A model generated the notes under the pieces. It saw only the letters and a list, made by a program, of their open reading frames with translations, ran no database searches and was not told where the DNA came from. Shown here one piece after another: positions 28,530 through 37,768 of a stretch of 64,000 nucleotides of DNA. Source of the stretch: Pedobacter miscanthi (GTDB taxonomy: Bacteria; Bacteroidota; Bacteroidia; Sphingobacteriales; Sphingobacteriaceae); contig NZ_QNQU01000007.1 in the NCBI RefSeq assembly GCF_003315595.1, positions 186,001 through 250,000 on the forward strand, given 5' to 3'. The position numbers and the translations under genes are program-made. The number at the start of each line of letters is the position of its first letter. The stretch's first letter is position 1.

Positions 28530-29665
28530 TAAACTGCACGAGAAAGAAACACGTTAGGCAACTATAGCTTAGATGCGCTCAGGTGACTCAGGTGGTAAGA
28601 TAAAGGCATACTGCATAATAAACTGGCTATATAAACAGTACAATTTCTATTGGAACCATATAAGACATTGAAGTTTCATATAAGCTCAATGCGCTTACAT
28701 GACCTTTTATTCCTTATATGGTTAAATCTAAAAAACAATTAACCTGTGGGATGGCAGCTATCGGACAGCATGAGAAAGAAAGACTCTATACAACTATAAC
28801 CGAGATGCGCTCAGGTGACTTAGGTGGTAAAATAAAGGCATACTACATAATAAATTGGCTATATAAACAGTACAATTTCTCTTGGAACCATATAAGACAT
28901 TGAAGTTTCATATAAGCTCAATGCGCTTAGATGACCTTATATTCCTTATCTGGTTAAATCTAAAAAACAATTAAACCTGTGGGGTGGTAGCTATCAAACA
29001 GCACGAGAAAGAAGACGCTATGCGACTATAACCGAGATGCGCTCAGGCGACTCAGGTGGTAAGATAAAGGCATACTGCATGATAAATTGGCTATATAAAC
29101 AGTACAATTTCTCTTGAAACCATATAAGACATTGAAGTTTCATATAAGCTCAATGCGCTTACACGACCTTATATGCCTTATTTGGTTAAATCAAAAAAAC
29201 AATTAAACCTGTGGGGTGGTAGCTATCAAACAGCACGAGAAAGAAAGACGCTATACAACTATAGCTGAGATGCGCTCAGGTGACTCAGGTGGTAAGATAA
29301 AGGCATACTGCATGATAAATTGGCTATATAAACAGTACGATTTCTCTTGGAACCATATAAGACATTGAAGTTTCATATAAGCTCAATGCGCTTACACGAC
29401 CTTATATGCCTTATTTGGTTAAATCAAAAAAACAATTAAACCTGTGGGGTGGTAGCTATCAAACAGCACGAGAAAGAAAGACGCTATACAACTATAGCTG
29501 AGATGCGCTCAGGTGACTCAGGTGGTAAGATAAAGGCATACTGCATGATAAATTGGCTATATAAACAGTACGATTTCTCTTGGAACCATATAAGACATTG
29601 AAGTTTCATATAAGCTCAATGCGCTTACATGACCTTATATGTCTTATTTGGTTAAAAAAAATTAA
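28530..29665. repeat. Tandem array of five units of about 233 bp
   Basis: The anchor AGATGCGCTCAGG recurs at 28571, 28803, 29035, 29268 and 29501 (periods 232, 232, 233, 233). Each unit has GCACGAGAAAGAAAGACGC, TAAATTGGCTATATAAACAG, CCATATAAGACATTGAAG and a CTTATATGCCTTATTTGG block. The last two are partly complementary and could form a hairpin. Units four and five are nearly identical and the first is most diverged. A 61-codon frame inside one unit is a by-product. Confidence 0.92.
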
Positions 29666-29666
29666 A

Positions 29667-29692
29667 CCTGTCGGATGGTAACATCCGACGGG
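29667..29692 (-). terminator. Hairpin terminator of the ROK kinase gene
   Basis: GTCGGATG, GTAA loop, CATCCGAC, extended by CCT/GGG. On the minus strand a T-run follows within a few bases. It lies about 85 bp after the ROK stop codon. Confidence 0.65.
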
Positions 29693-29776
29693 TCCGCTCA
29701 AAATGACCGTAGCTTTAGAGCGTTAAATGTAAGTTTCGGCCGGTGAGGCCGCCGACCGATAAGATCTTTGATCAAA

Positions 29777-30742
29777 CTATTTCACCGCGTAATCAAAAGC
29801 TTTAAATTTCTGGAAAACATTAGCAGCACAGCCCAATAAACCGGCTTTGTTACCAAGTTTAGCTGCAGCTATCAATTGGGTGGTTGACGCAATAGGAACG
29901 GCCAGGGTTTTGATCCTACGCTCAATCTCTCTCACATAAAAAGCACCTGATTCGCTGATACCGCCACCGATTACAACTTTTTGCGGACTAAAAACATTAA
30001 TAAAACTGATGATGCCTGCAGCCAAATAATCAAAATGTTGCTCCATTGCTTCTACTGCATAATCTTCGCGGGCCAGGTATCTTTCTACCATATATTTCCC
30101 GTCTATTTCTTCGGGCGGGTTTGGATGGATGGTTTTATAATGGTTAATCAGTGCGGTTACCGAAGCGTAAGTTTCTAAACATCCTTTACCACCACAGGCA
30201 CAGGCAGCCCCGTTATGCTGTACAATAATGTGCCCCAACTCTGCACCACGGTTTCTGAAACCACCGTATAGTTTGTTATCAATCATTACCGCACCACCAA
30301 TTCCGGTACCAACGGTAAGAAACACTACATCGCTGCAATCTTTCGCAGCTCCGTAAGTCATTTCGCCAAGCCCCATTAAATTGGCATCATTATCCATTAC
30401 AATGTTATGGCGGGTTACCTCCTGCAGGATTTCGCCCAGGGCCAATTGCTTAAAACCCGGAAGGTTATCGGCACCAGCAATAATTTTGTTGTTATAAATA
30501 ATACCCGGAAAACCAATGCCGACGCCAAGAATAGGGTTTTTAAACTTTTTAGCAGAGCTTTGTATAGCTTCTACAATAAGCGCGATGATGGCACCCTGCG
30601 TTTTCGCATTTTTTAAAGAAATGATCGTTGAGTATAAAATTTCACCATCGCGGTTTACTACACCACATTTTAGCGATGAGCCGCCAACATCAATGCCAAT
30701 GGCATACGATTCTTCTGTGTTCATATTATTTAAGAAATCCAT
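29777..30742 (-). CDS. ROK-family sugar kinase (321 aa)
   Basis: The N-terminal phosphate-binding loop (AIGIDVGGSSLKCGVV), catalytic-aspartate region (MDNDANLMGLGE), second phosphate motif (LTVGTGIGGAVMI) and zinc-binding ROK signature (GAELGHIIVQHNG, then CACGGKGCLETYAS) are all present. There is no DNA-binding extension, so it is a kinase rather than a repressor. ROK kinases phosphorylate glucose, GlcNAc, glucosamine or mannosamine. Beside heparin-type lyases and sulfatases, an amino-sugar substrate is likely, by analogy with the ROK kinase in the B. thetaiotaomicron heparin locus. A second ATG at residue 7 (30724) is possible. Confidence 0.92.
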   Translation of the reverse strand: MDFLNNMNTEESYAIGIDVGGSSLKCGVVNRDGEILYSTIISLKNAKTQGAIIALIVEAIQSSAKKFKNPILGVGIGFPGIIYNNKIIAGADNLPGFKQLALGEILQEVTRHNIVMDNDANLMGLGEMTYGAAKDCSDVVFLTVGTGIGGAVMIDNKLYGGFRNRGAELGHIIVQHNGAACACGGKGCLETYASVTALINHYKTIHPNPPEEIDGKYMVERYLAREDYAVEAMEQHFDYLAAGIISFINVFSPQKVVIGGGISESGAFYVREIERRIKTLAVPIASTTQLIAAAKLGNKAGLLGCAANVFQKFKAFDYAVK

Positions 30743-31110
30743 TTATTGGAATTAGTTTAAGGTTTTGCTGTTTGTTGTATACTGATGCATTTATCCGTCG
30801 ATTGTTTTCCTCTTTTCGGATAGAATTATTTACCGTTTAATATCTGTTCTCCATCAGAACCACTAAAATAGCCTGTATCTGCATGCTCAAGATTAGGTTT
30901 CAGACCAAAATCTTTCAAAATTGATTAAAAACCATACAAGTCAACAGTATAACACGCATAAACATAAGAAATTACCTACTAAAATTAATATCATCTTAAC
31001 CAAATTCTAAATATTTCTGATAATAATCGAAAGTGTTTCTGTTTCGTTCCTGCTAATTTCACCATTACAATAACCAGATCATTATACCGAATATTCAACA
31101 CTTAAACACA
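30743..31110. other. Divergent promoter region between ROK and GH88 genes, no gene
   Basis: A 368-bp AT-rich gap between two genes transcribed away from each other. It must hold both promoters. I see no coding frame or clear operator. Confidence 0.5.
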
Positions 31111-32313
31111 ATGAAAAAAGCTTTTTGCTTAGTATTGCTAACCGCAATTTTTATCAACTGTTACGCCAGACAAAACCAGCACAATCCACCATTATGGTTA
31201 AAGAAAACTGCTGAGGTAATTGCATGGCAGTTAAATAAAGCTGCATCTACCTATAAGCCAGGATTAAACCCACGTTCCATTAACCCAAATGGAACGGTAA
31301 GGTTAGCGGGCTTAACCGATTGGACAACGGGCTTTTTTCCGGGCAGCCTCTGGTACGGCTACGAACTTACCGGCGACCAAAACCTGGCGGTTGAAGCAAA
31401 AAAATTTACGCTGGCTTTAGATTCTGTCCGCTATATTAAAAATACGCATGATGTGGGTTTTATGCTGTACAGTTCTTACGGTAACGCTTACCGCATCACC
31501 AATGATAAAAGCTATTTACCTGCTTTACAGGAGGGTGTTGCCAACCTCAACGCACGCTTTAGCCCTACTGTTGGTGCCATCCGTTCGTGGGATTTTTCGT
31601 GGTGGCATTTTCCGGTGATTATTGATAATATGATGAACCTCGAATACCTTTATTGGGGCGCAAACACCTTTAACAAGCCCGAATATGCACATTCGGCCAC
31701 AACACATGCTATAACCACCATGAAAAATCATTTCAGGAAAGATTACAGCTCTTACCATGTGGTAGATTACGACCCAAAAACAGGCAAGGTAATTGCGAAA
31801 AGAACACATCAGGGGGTTACAGACGAATCGGCATGGGCGCGTGGGCAAGGCTGGGGACTTTACGGATACGCCATGTGTTATAAAAACACCAGGAACCCGC
31901 AGTTTTTGGCACAGGCAGAGCACATTGCTGCTTTTATAATGAACCACCCACGGATGCCAAAAGATAAGGTTCCGGTTTGGGATTTTGATGTACACAATGC
32001 TACTGGTGTTGAAGAACGGGCGCCAAGAGATGCTTCGGCCGCAGCGGTAATTGCCTCTGCCCTGCTCGATTTAAGTACCCAGGTAAAAGATGGCAAAAAA
32101 TATGTTGATTATGCAGAAGAAATCTTAAAGTCACTCTCTTCTGATGAATACCTGGCCAAACCTGGAGAAAATCAATACTTTTTGCTAAAACACAGCGTGG
32201 GTGCTTTTCTTTATAACTCAGAGATTGATACGCCCTTAGATTATGCCGATTATTATTACCTGGAGGCTTTAAAAAGGTATGTAGCCATTAAAAAAATCGA
32301 TTTGAAACAATAG
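31111..32313 (+). CDS. GH88 unsaturated glucuronyl hydrolase (400 aa)
   Basis: Signal peptide to about residue 20. The alpha6/alpha6 barrel carries the family's two key aspartates: Asp114 in NTHDVGFMLYSS and Asp172 in VIIDNMMNLEYLYW. TDESAWARGQGWGLYGYAM and VEERAPRDASAAAVIASALL complete the signature. GH88 enzymes hydrate the unsaturated uronic acid at the non-reducing end of lyase products, releasing the amino sugar. The length matches the delta-4,5-glycuronidase of P. heparinus as I recall it. It is the first of a plus-strand run including hepC. Confidence 0.94.
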   Translation: MKKAFCLVLLTAIFINCYARQNQHNPPLWLKKTAEVIAWQLNKAASTYKPGLNPRSINPNGTVRLAGLTDWTTGFFPGSLWYGYELTGDQNLAVEAKKFTLALDSVRYIKNTHDVGFMLYSSYGNAYRITNDKSYLPALQEGVANLNARFSPTVGAIRSWDFSWWHFPVIIDNMMNLEYLYWGANTFNKPEYAHSATTHAITTMKNHFRKDYSSYHVVDYDPKTGKVIAKRTHQGVTDESAWARGQGWGLYGYAMCYKNTRNPQFLAQAEHIAAFIMNHPRMPKDKVPVWDFDVHNATGVEERAPRDASAAAVIASALLDLSTQVKDGKKYVDYAEEILKSLSSDEYLAKPGENQYFLLKHSVGAFLYNSEIDTPLDYADYYYLEALKRYVAIKKIDLKQ

Positions 32314-32357
32314 TTAAAACCGTAGAATTCGACTTTGTTTTTTTAACACACTCGAGG

Positions 32358-32465
32358 TTAGCGTGAGGGATAGCAGCGAAAAGCCCACAGCGAGGAGGAA
32401 CGACGAAGCGAGGACTTGTAGCGTATAGCCCGACCCCTTGCGCAGCTTGGGGACACGCCCGAATA
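32358..32465. repeat. Dispersed repeat, family C (inverse of the 18.6 kb copy)
   Basis: Between GH88 and hepC lies GCGTGAGGGATAGCAGCGAA at one end and GGGGACACGCCCGAATA at the other, with a GAGGAGGAACGACGAAGCGA middle. It matches the reverse complement of 18555-18652. Confidence 0.75.
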
Positions 32466-32532
32466 AAGATGAATAAGTAACAGCATACAGAATTCCCGGA
32501 CAAAAGATTAAACAAAAATTTAAAATAGAATA

Positions 32533-34509
32533 ATGAACTTAAAAAAAAATATATCGTTATGCTTTTTAATGTTTAGTACATTATTTGCAAAAGCGCAGGA
32601 AAAACCTATTACTAAAGAAAGTTTTAACGCCATTAACCTCGCCTATCCCGGTTTAGAAAAAGTAAATAAACTGTATAGCAGCGGTGAATACGATGCCGCG
32701 GCGAAAGAACTGTTAACTTATTACCGCAACCGAAAAACGGTGAAACACCCCGAATTTAACGTAGGCGATGAGGCACGTTTCAGGGGAAAAGATATCGGAA
32801 AAGCCAATCTTTTAAAGGCTGATAATGCCCTTCAGCACAAATTCCAGCCACAAAAAGGTTATGGCTATTACGATTATGGTACAGATATCAACTGGGACTT
32901 ATGGCCGGTAAAAGACAACGAAGTGCGCTGGCAATTGCACCGTGTTACCTGGTGGCAGCCTATGGCGATGGCTTACAGAAGCAGTGCCGATGAAAAATAT
33001 GCCAAAGAATGGATATTCCAGTTCAGGGATTGGGCCAGGAAAAATCCACTGGGTAAATCAAAAGAGAACGATAGCTTTGCCTGGAGACCTTTGGAAGTAT
33101 CAGACCGGATCCAGAGCTTACCCGGAACCTTTAATTTATTTGTAAACTCTCCTAACTTTACGCCTGCTTTTTTACTGGAGTTTTTAACGCTTTTTAACCA
33201 GCAGAGTGATTATATTATTAAAAACTACAGTGAACAGGGCAATCACCTCTTGTTCGAAGCACAGCGGGTTTTAGGTGCAGGCAGTATTTTCCCCGAACTT
33301 AAAGCGGCTGCTGTATGGCGTAAAAGTGGTATCGAGGTACTTAACCGCGAAATTAAAAAACAGGTGTATCCCGATGGCATGCAATGGGAACTTTCGCCGG
33401 TTTACCATGTGGCCAGCATCGATATCTTCTTAAAAGCTTATCAATCGGCCAGATTAGCCGGTGCAGAGAAAGAATTTCCGGAAAGTTATATCAAAACCAT
33501 CGAAAATATGGTGGTAGCAACGGCCAATATCTCTTTTCCTGATTATAATACACCCATGTTCGGCGATTCGTGGCTGATTGAAAAGGAAGGAAGATTAAAA
33601 GCATTTGCTACCTGGGCCAAAGCATTTCCCGCGAACGAAGAGATCAAATATTTTGCAACTGATGGTGCCTCAGGTGCTTTACCCAATTATTTATCGCATG
33701 GATTAACCACTGCCGGTTTTTATACCTTCAGGAACGGATGGAATAACAAATCGACTGTCATGATTTTAAAAGCAAGTCCTCCGGGCGAGTTCCATGCGCA
33801 ACCCGACAATGGTACTTTTGAGCTTTGGGTAAAAGGCCGCAACTTTACACCCGACGCCGGATGTTATATTTATAGCGGTGATGCAGAAGTAAACAAAAAA
33901 CGCAACTGGTACCGCCAAACCAGAGTACATAGCACGCTTACACTGGATAACCAGAATATGGTGATTACCAAAGCGCAGCAAAACATATGGACCACCGGGA
34001 AAAATCTTGACATTTTAACCTATACCAACCCGAGTTATGCTGATTTAAACCACCAGCGTACAGTACTTTTTATCGATCAGCAATATTTTCTGATCATTGA
34101 TCAGGCAATCGGGAAAGCCACCGGAAACCTCGATGTGCATTTTCAACTGAAAGAAGATAGTAAACCCGTTTTCGATCAGGCTAAAAATAAGGTCTACACC
34201 ACTTATGGCGACGGCAATAATTTATTGATCCAATCTTTAAACAGCGATAAAATCAGCTTAAAAGAGGAAGAAGGCAAGGTATCTTACGTATACAATCAGG
34301 AAATGCCACGTCCTGCATTTGCTTTCGGAAAAACCAAAAGTGATGGCAAAAGCCAGGTTTTTGTTTCAGTAGTTTATCCTTTTGAGGGCAATAAAGCTCC
34401 GGAGATCAGCCTGAAAGAAAATCCGGGCAACGATTTCGAAAAAGGTTTGCTTAACCTAAGCCTGAACATCAATGGCAAAAAGAGCGATATCAAAACAGCA
34501 ATTAAATAA
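32533..34509 (+). CDS. hepC: Heparinase III / heparin-sulfate lyase, PL12 (658 aa)
   Basis: I recognise this as a close relative of Pedobacter heparinus heparinase III (HepC, about 659 aa): VKDNEVRWQLHRVTWWQ, FAWRPLEVSDRIQSLP, PDYNTPMFGDSW and KASPPGEFHAQPDNGTFEL all match what I remember of it. Signal peptide to Ala20-Gln22. The N-terminal alpha-barrel is followed by the beta-sandwich. The residues corresponding to HepC Asn240, Tyr294 and His424 are Asn237, Tyr291 and His421, all present. It cleaves low-sulfated heparan sulfate by beta-elimination in the periplasm. It follows GH88 on the same strand and ends in a good terminator. Confidence 0.95.
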   Translation: MNLKKNISLCFLMFSTLFAKAQEKPITKESFNAINLAYPGLEKVNKLYSSGEYDAAAKELLTYYRNRKTVKHPEFNVGDEARFRGKDIGKANLLKADNALQHKFQPQKGYGYYDYGTDINWDLWPVKDNEVRWQLHRVTWWQPMAMAYRSSADEKYAKEWIFQFRDWARKNPLGKSKENDSFAWRPLEVSDRIQSLPGTFNLFVNSPNFTPAFLLEFLTLFNQQSDYIIKNYSEQGNHLLFEAQRVLGAGSIFPELKAAAVWRKSGIEVLNREIKKQVYPDGMQWELSPVYHVASIDIFLKAYQSARLAGAEKEFPESYIKTIENMVVATANISFPDYNTPMFGDSWLIEKEGRLKAFATWAKAFPANEEIKYFATDGASGALPNYLSHGLTTAGFYTFRNGWNNKSTVMILKASPPGEFHAQPDNGTFELWVKGRNFTPDAGCYIYSGDAEVNKKRNWYRQTRVHSTLTLDNQNMVITKAQQNIWTTGKNLDILTYTNPSYADLNHQRTVLFIDQQYFLIIDQAIGKATGNLDVHFQLKEDSKPVFDQAKNKVYTTYGDGNNLLIQSLNSDKISLKEEEGKVSYVYNQEMPRPAFAFGKTKSDGKSQVFVSVVYPFEGNKAPEISLKENPGNDFEKGLLNLSLNINGKKSDIKTAIK

Positions 34510-34514
34510 TAATC

Positions 34515-34551
34515 AAAGCGGTAATCTTTAAAACATTGCCGCTTTTCTTTT
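34515..34551 (+). terminator. Rho-independent terminator after hepC
   Basis: AAAGCGGTAAT and ATTGCCGCTTT form an 11-bp stem (one G-T pair) followed by a T-rich tail, 6 bp after the hepC stop. Confidence 0.8.
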
Positions 34552-34615
34552 ATCCATTAATACCATATATAATGAAATATTGACAAATCAAAAACCTCAA
34601 CTAACCAAAAACCAC

Positions 34616-36172
34616 ATGCAAAAAAAATCAGTTTATCTAAAAAAGTATGCCGCAATGGCGGTATTACTTTTAGCCTGCTCCTGCAGTAAAATGAAAGATG
34701 GCCTTACCAGCCAAAGCAAAGATCCTGGCTTAAGCATTCCAAAATTTTCGACAACATCGTCAGGAAACTTAAACTATGGTGATACCATTTTAAATATCAC
34801 CTACGAAAACGGCACCACCACTTCGGGTATTACAGGCATAAAATCAACCAATGCCACAGCAACCGATGCAGCCTATATGGTATCGCCGGGTGCTACAGGA
34901 AATTACGCCATTGCACATAAGGTAGTTTATGGTGATCAGGGTTATTACTCTGATGGTAACTGGCGGAGTGAAAGCGATGCCCAACAGTTTATCCCTGCGC
35001 GTTATTTCCCGGGAGATGAACGTCGTTACGAAGTTAGCGTATTGCTAAAAGACTGGCCTGTTTGGAACCAGGGCGACCCGACCAACGAAAGTAACTTTTT
35101 TCAGTTAAAAGTATCTGGTGGGGAAAATGTTCCACTGATGTTACGTGCACAAAGAAACGCCATAAGGATCAGGTACCAGGATGTATCAACCAAAGATATT
35201 GTAGCTAACCTGCAGCCCTATGTAAACCAATGGATTCAGTTTAGAATAGATGTACTTTGGGCTACTACCAATACGGGTTATATGAAAACGTATATGAAAC
35301 TACCTGGGCAGAGCGACTTTACTTTGGTAGACCAAAAAACAAATTATGCTACTTTTACCGGTGATGTTAATGCCGGAAATATAGGTTACATTAAATGGGG
35401 TTTGTATGTAGTGCCGCCAAACAGTACCCGCACCGTTTACCATGACAACATTAGAATCATCAACCTGAACCATCCTCCTATTACAGCGGGTTTAATTTGG
35501 GGAAACAGTATTCCTGACGCCAATCCTGCTTATTTGGATGGTCCTTATACCATTGCATCGAACATTACAAGCCCTACTTCGTATAACAATACCACACATG
35601 TTTATCAGCATCCGAACATCAAATATTTAGCATCGCAGAATATTGTTTATAGTAATAGTACCAATCCGGCACCAGATCCGGGCGATAATGTAGTGGGTAC
35701 ACCATGGTCTGATTTTTCGCGGGCTACGTTATCTGCATCAGGTTTATCAGGAGGATTACCTGGTCCCGGTGGGCGCTATTTATTAACTGGCTGGGCAAAT
35801 GCACCTTCAGCAAGTACCCCATCTGCCTTCGATCCGACCGAATATTATGAATTCCGTTTAGAACCACAAACCGGTTACCATTTTAATTTTGGTGATGTTA
35901 ATTTTACGGTACTTAGAGGCAGTACTACACACCCTAATCAGTTTGTACTTCGTTCAAGTGTAGATAATTTTGCGAGCAACATTTCAGCTCCGGTAAGCAT
36001 TAGTGGTACCACTACCCCTACGGTAATATCTTTTGATGCCTCGGCACTCTATAATATCAGCAGCGCAGTTACTTTCAGGCTATATGCTTATGGCGCCACG
36101 GCCACCAGTGGCAATATGCTGGTTGGTGTGAACGATTTTCAGGTTAATGGGCAGGTTTTACCAAACCCTTAG
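34616..36172 (+). CDS. Heparin-lyase-I-like polysaccharide lyase lipoprotein with extra C-terminal domain (518 aa)
   Basis: I start at the ATG at 34616, which gives a clean lipoprotein signal (MAVLLLACSC, Cys21); the upstream TTG frame adds 12 hydrophilic residues. Residues about 40-295 show the concanavalin-like jelly roll of the PF14099 lyase type: DGNWRSESDAQQFIPARYFP, WIQFRIDVLWATTNTG and IGYIKWGLYVVPP. Heparinase I belongs to this fold, but I cannot place the family number. Residues about 330-518 form a separate Ser/Thr-rich beta domain (PGGRYLLTGWANAP; YYEFRLEPQTGYHF), possibly for binding or surface display. It stands between hepC and a convergent gene. Confidence 0.72.
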   Translation: MQKKSVYLKKYAAMAVLLLACSCSKMKDGLTSQSKDPGLSIPKFSTTSSGNLNYGDTILNITYENGTTTSGITGIKSTNATATDAAYMVSPGATGNYAIAHKVVYGDQGYYSDGNWRSESDAQQFIPARYFPGDERRYEVSVLLKDWPVWNQGDPTNESNFFQLKVSGGENVPLMLRAQRNAIRIRYQDVSTKDIVANLQPYVNQWIQFRIDVLWATTNTGYMKTYMKLPGQSDFTLVDQKTNYATFTGDVNAGNIGYIKWGLYVVPPNSTRTVYHDNIRIINLNHPPITAGLIWGNSIPDANPAYLDGPYTIASNITSPTSYNNTTHVYQHPNIKYLASQNIVYSNSTNPAPDPGDNVVGTPWSDFSRATLSASGLSGGLPGPGGRYLLTGWANAPSASTPSAFDPTEYYEFRLEPQTGYHFNFGDVNFTVLRGSTTHPNQFVLRSSVDNFASNISAPVSISGTTTPTVISFDASALYNISSAVTFRLYAYGATATSGNMLVGVNDFQVNGQVLPNP

Positions 36173-36190
36173 TGTTAATTGAATAAAAAA

Positions 36191-36297
36191 AGTCGTCATT
36201 GCGAGGAGGAACGACGAAGCAATCTTACAACGATCGCTATAACCCATAGCTTTAAGATTGCTTCGCCGGCTGAAAAAGCCTTCTCGCAATGACGACT
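36191..36297. repeat. Dispersed palindromic repeat, family B
   Basis: A long palindrome: GTCGTCATTGCGAGGAGG at one end, TCTCGCAATGACGAC at the other, with GAAGCAATCTTA/TAAGATTGCTTCG inner arms. Its site between convergent genes means it could also end transcription. Other copies: 58991-59090 and 61044-61170. Confidence 0.85.
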
Positions 36298-36315
36298 CTT
36301 TGCAGTTTACCATTA

Positions 36316-37218
36316 TTACTTAAACACATTTTTCGGTATCGTACCTGTCCATGATTCCGGAAGTTTGCTGATTCCAAAAATTTTGGCCAGCACCAAACTT
36401 GTATTTTTATTGCTGTTGAATGAAGTAATGATCCCGTTCTTTTTTACCTGCGGACCGGTAATGGCCCAGGGCACCTGCATTTCTACCATTGAGATACCGC
36501 CATGCCCCTTGTTGATGCCACCATGATCGGTAATCAACAAAATGTGCATATCCTTATAAAGACCATCTTTCTTTAATTTATCCAACAAAATACCAATTTC
36601 CACATCAGCATCTTCAATGGCTTTAATGTATTCGGGCGTCATCCATCCAAAACCATGACCAGCATGATCGGTATGTACGCTATATAAAAAAGTTAAAGTT
36701 GGATTTTGTTTGTTCTTCACCATAAAATCGAATGCTTTCTGGTAATTTCCTTTGTATTCATCTTTCTCTTCGAACGATACTTCATCCAGGTATTTTTTAT
36801 TTATCGGGTTGATCAGTTCTTTCCAGTTATAATAATATCCTGTTTTAACTGTTGGGATACTTTCCTTCAAAACTTTGAAGATAGATGGGTAATAACCATC
36901 CTGATCGGTTTCTAAAGGTAATAATGTGTGTTTCTCCAATGTCCAGTCGTTTGCGGTGATACCATGTTCTTCTGGTCCCGAACCTGTTAAATGGCTCGTC
37001 CAGTTGGGCAGTGTAACCGATGGCATTACCGGCCTTGTGGTTAATGATAATACACCATCAGCAAATAACTTGTCCAGATTTGGATGTTTGGCTGTCTTAT
37101 ATCCCTGGGCACTAAAACCATCCAATCCGATGATCAGAACATGGGCAGGTTTGCGCTGCGCCATTGCAGAAAATGAAACTAAGGTTAATAGCAGTACTTT
37201 AATAAAAACTGTTCTCAT
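36316..37218 (-). CDS. Alkaline-phosphatase-superfamily phosphodiesterase, nucleotide pyrophosphatase type (300 aa)
   Basis: I start at the ATG at 37218, which gives a clean signal peptide (MRTVFIKVLLLTLVSFSAMA); the longer frame from 37254 adds 12 residues. The metal site and nucleophile region are clear: VLIIGLDGFSAQGYKTAKHP, PVMPSVTLPNWTSHLTGSGP (nucleophile Thr in SVTLPNW), HTDHAGHGFGW and LLITDHGGINKGHGG. Such enzymes hydrolyse phosphodiesters or phosphomonoesters in the periplasm. It is somewhat shorter than typical ectonucleotide pyrophosphatases. It is convergent with the lyase lipoprotein gene. Confidence 0.87.
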   Translation of the reverse strand: MRTVFIKVLLLTLVSFSAMAQRKPAHVLIIGLDGFSAQGYKTAKHPNLDKLFADGVLSLTTRPVMPSVTLPNWTSHLTGSGPEEHGITANDWTLEKHTLLPLETDQDGYYPSIFKVLKESIPTVKTGYYYNWKELINPINKKYLDEVSFEEKDEYKGNYQKAFDFMVKNKQNPTLTFLYSVHTDHAGHGFGWMTPEYIKAIEDADVEIGILLDKLKKDGLYKDMHILLITDHGGINKGHGGISMVEMQVPWAITGPQVKKNGIITSFNSNKNTSLVLAKIFGISKLPESWTGTIPKNVFK

Positions 37219-37768
37219 AAAATTAATATAGGGTCTGAGCAATAAAATTAACAACTTTAATTATAAACAAAGTTTAGTATTTGTAAAATAATGGTGATGT
37301 TTTTGTGAAGCGGACGGCGGTGAGCGTTTGGCGGCGATTAAACAATTACTAAAATAGTCAGAAGACGGCAGTCCGAAGTCCGAAGACAAATGGCCAAAAA
37401 GCTGTCAACCATGAACCAATAACCGAGTTCGGAGTTGGGAGTTTAGAGTCTATTAACCTCTTGAGCTGAGTCGAAGGGTAAACAATTATAAAATAGTCTG
37501 AAGACGGCAGTCCGAAGTCCGAAGCCAAATGGCCAAAAGGCTATCGACTATGAACCATCAAACCAATGACCAATTAACCAATGACAAATAGACCAATAAA
37601 CCAACAAGCATTTCCGTGCATCCTGCTTCAAAACAAAACCATAAACCACTACATAAAAGGTAATTACACATCCAAACATTTGTTAACCTTTTGTAAACTC
37701 CGGTTCTCTTTTTCGAAATATCTTGTAAGTAATTTTAACTGTATCAACAACTAAATTAAAACACATAA
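37219..37768. repeat. Intergenic stretch with degenerate direct repeats
   Basis: No gene. Two copies of a segment, with GACGGCAGTCCGAAGTCCGA at about 37365 and 37504, each followed by an AAATGGCCAAAAGGCT-like word and ACTATGAACCA-type text, then a run of ACCAATGACCAATTAACC-like words. The right end is the GH36 promoter region. Confidence 0.65.

Noticed and set aside
28718..28903. 61-codon frame inside the 233-bp array
   Set aside because: It spans one repeat unit, is not kept open in the other units, and is therefore unlikely to be coding.
27883..29665. Possible CRISPR array
   Set aside because: The 21-bp units are contiguous without unique spacers, and the 233-bp units are uniform along their length. 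No cas gene is in the window.
29777..30742. ROK protein as a NagC/XylR-type repressor
   Set aside because: The N-terminal helix-turn-helix extension of ROK repressors is absent; the protein begins directly with the phosphate-binding loop.
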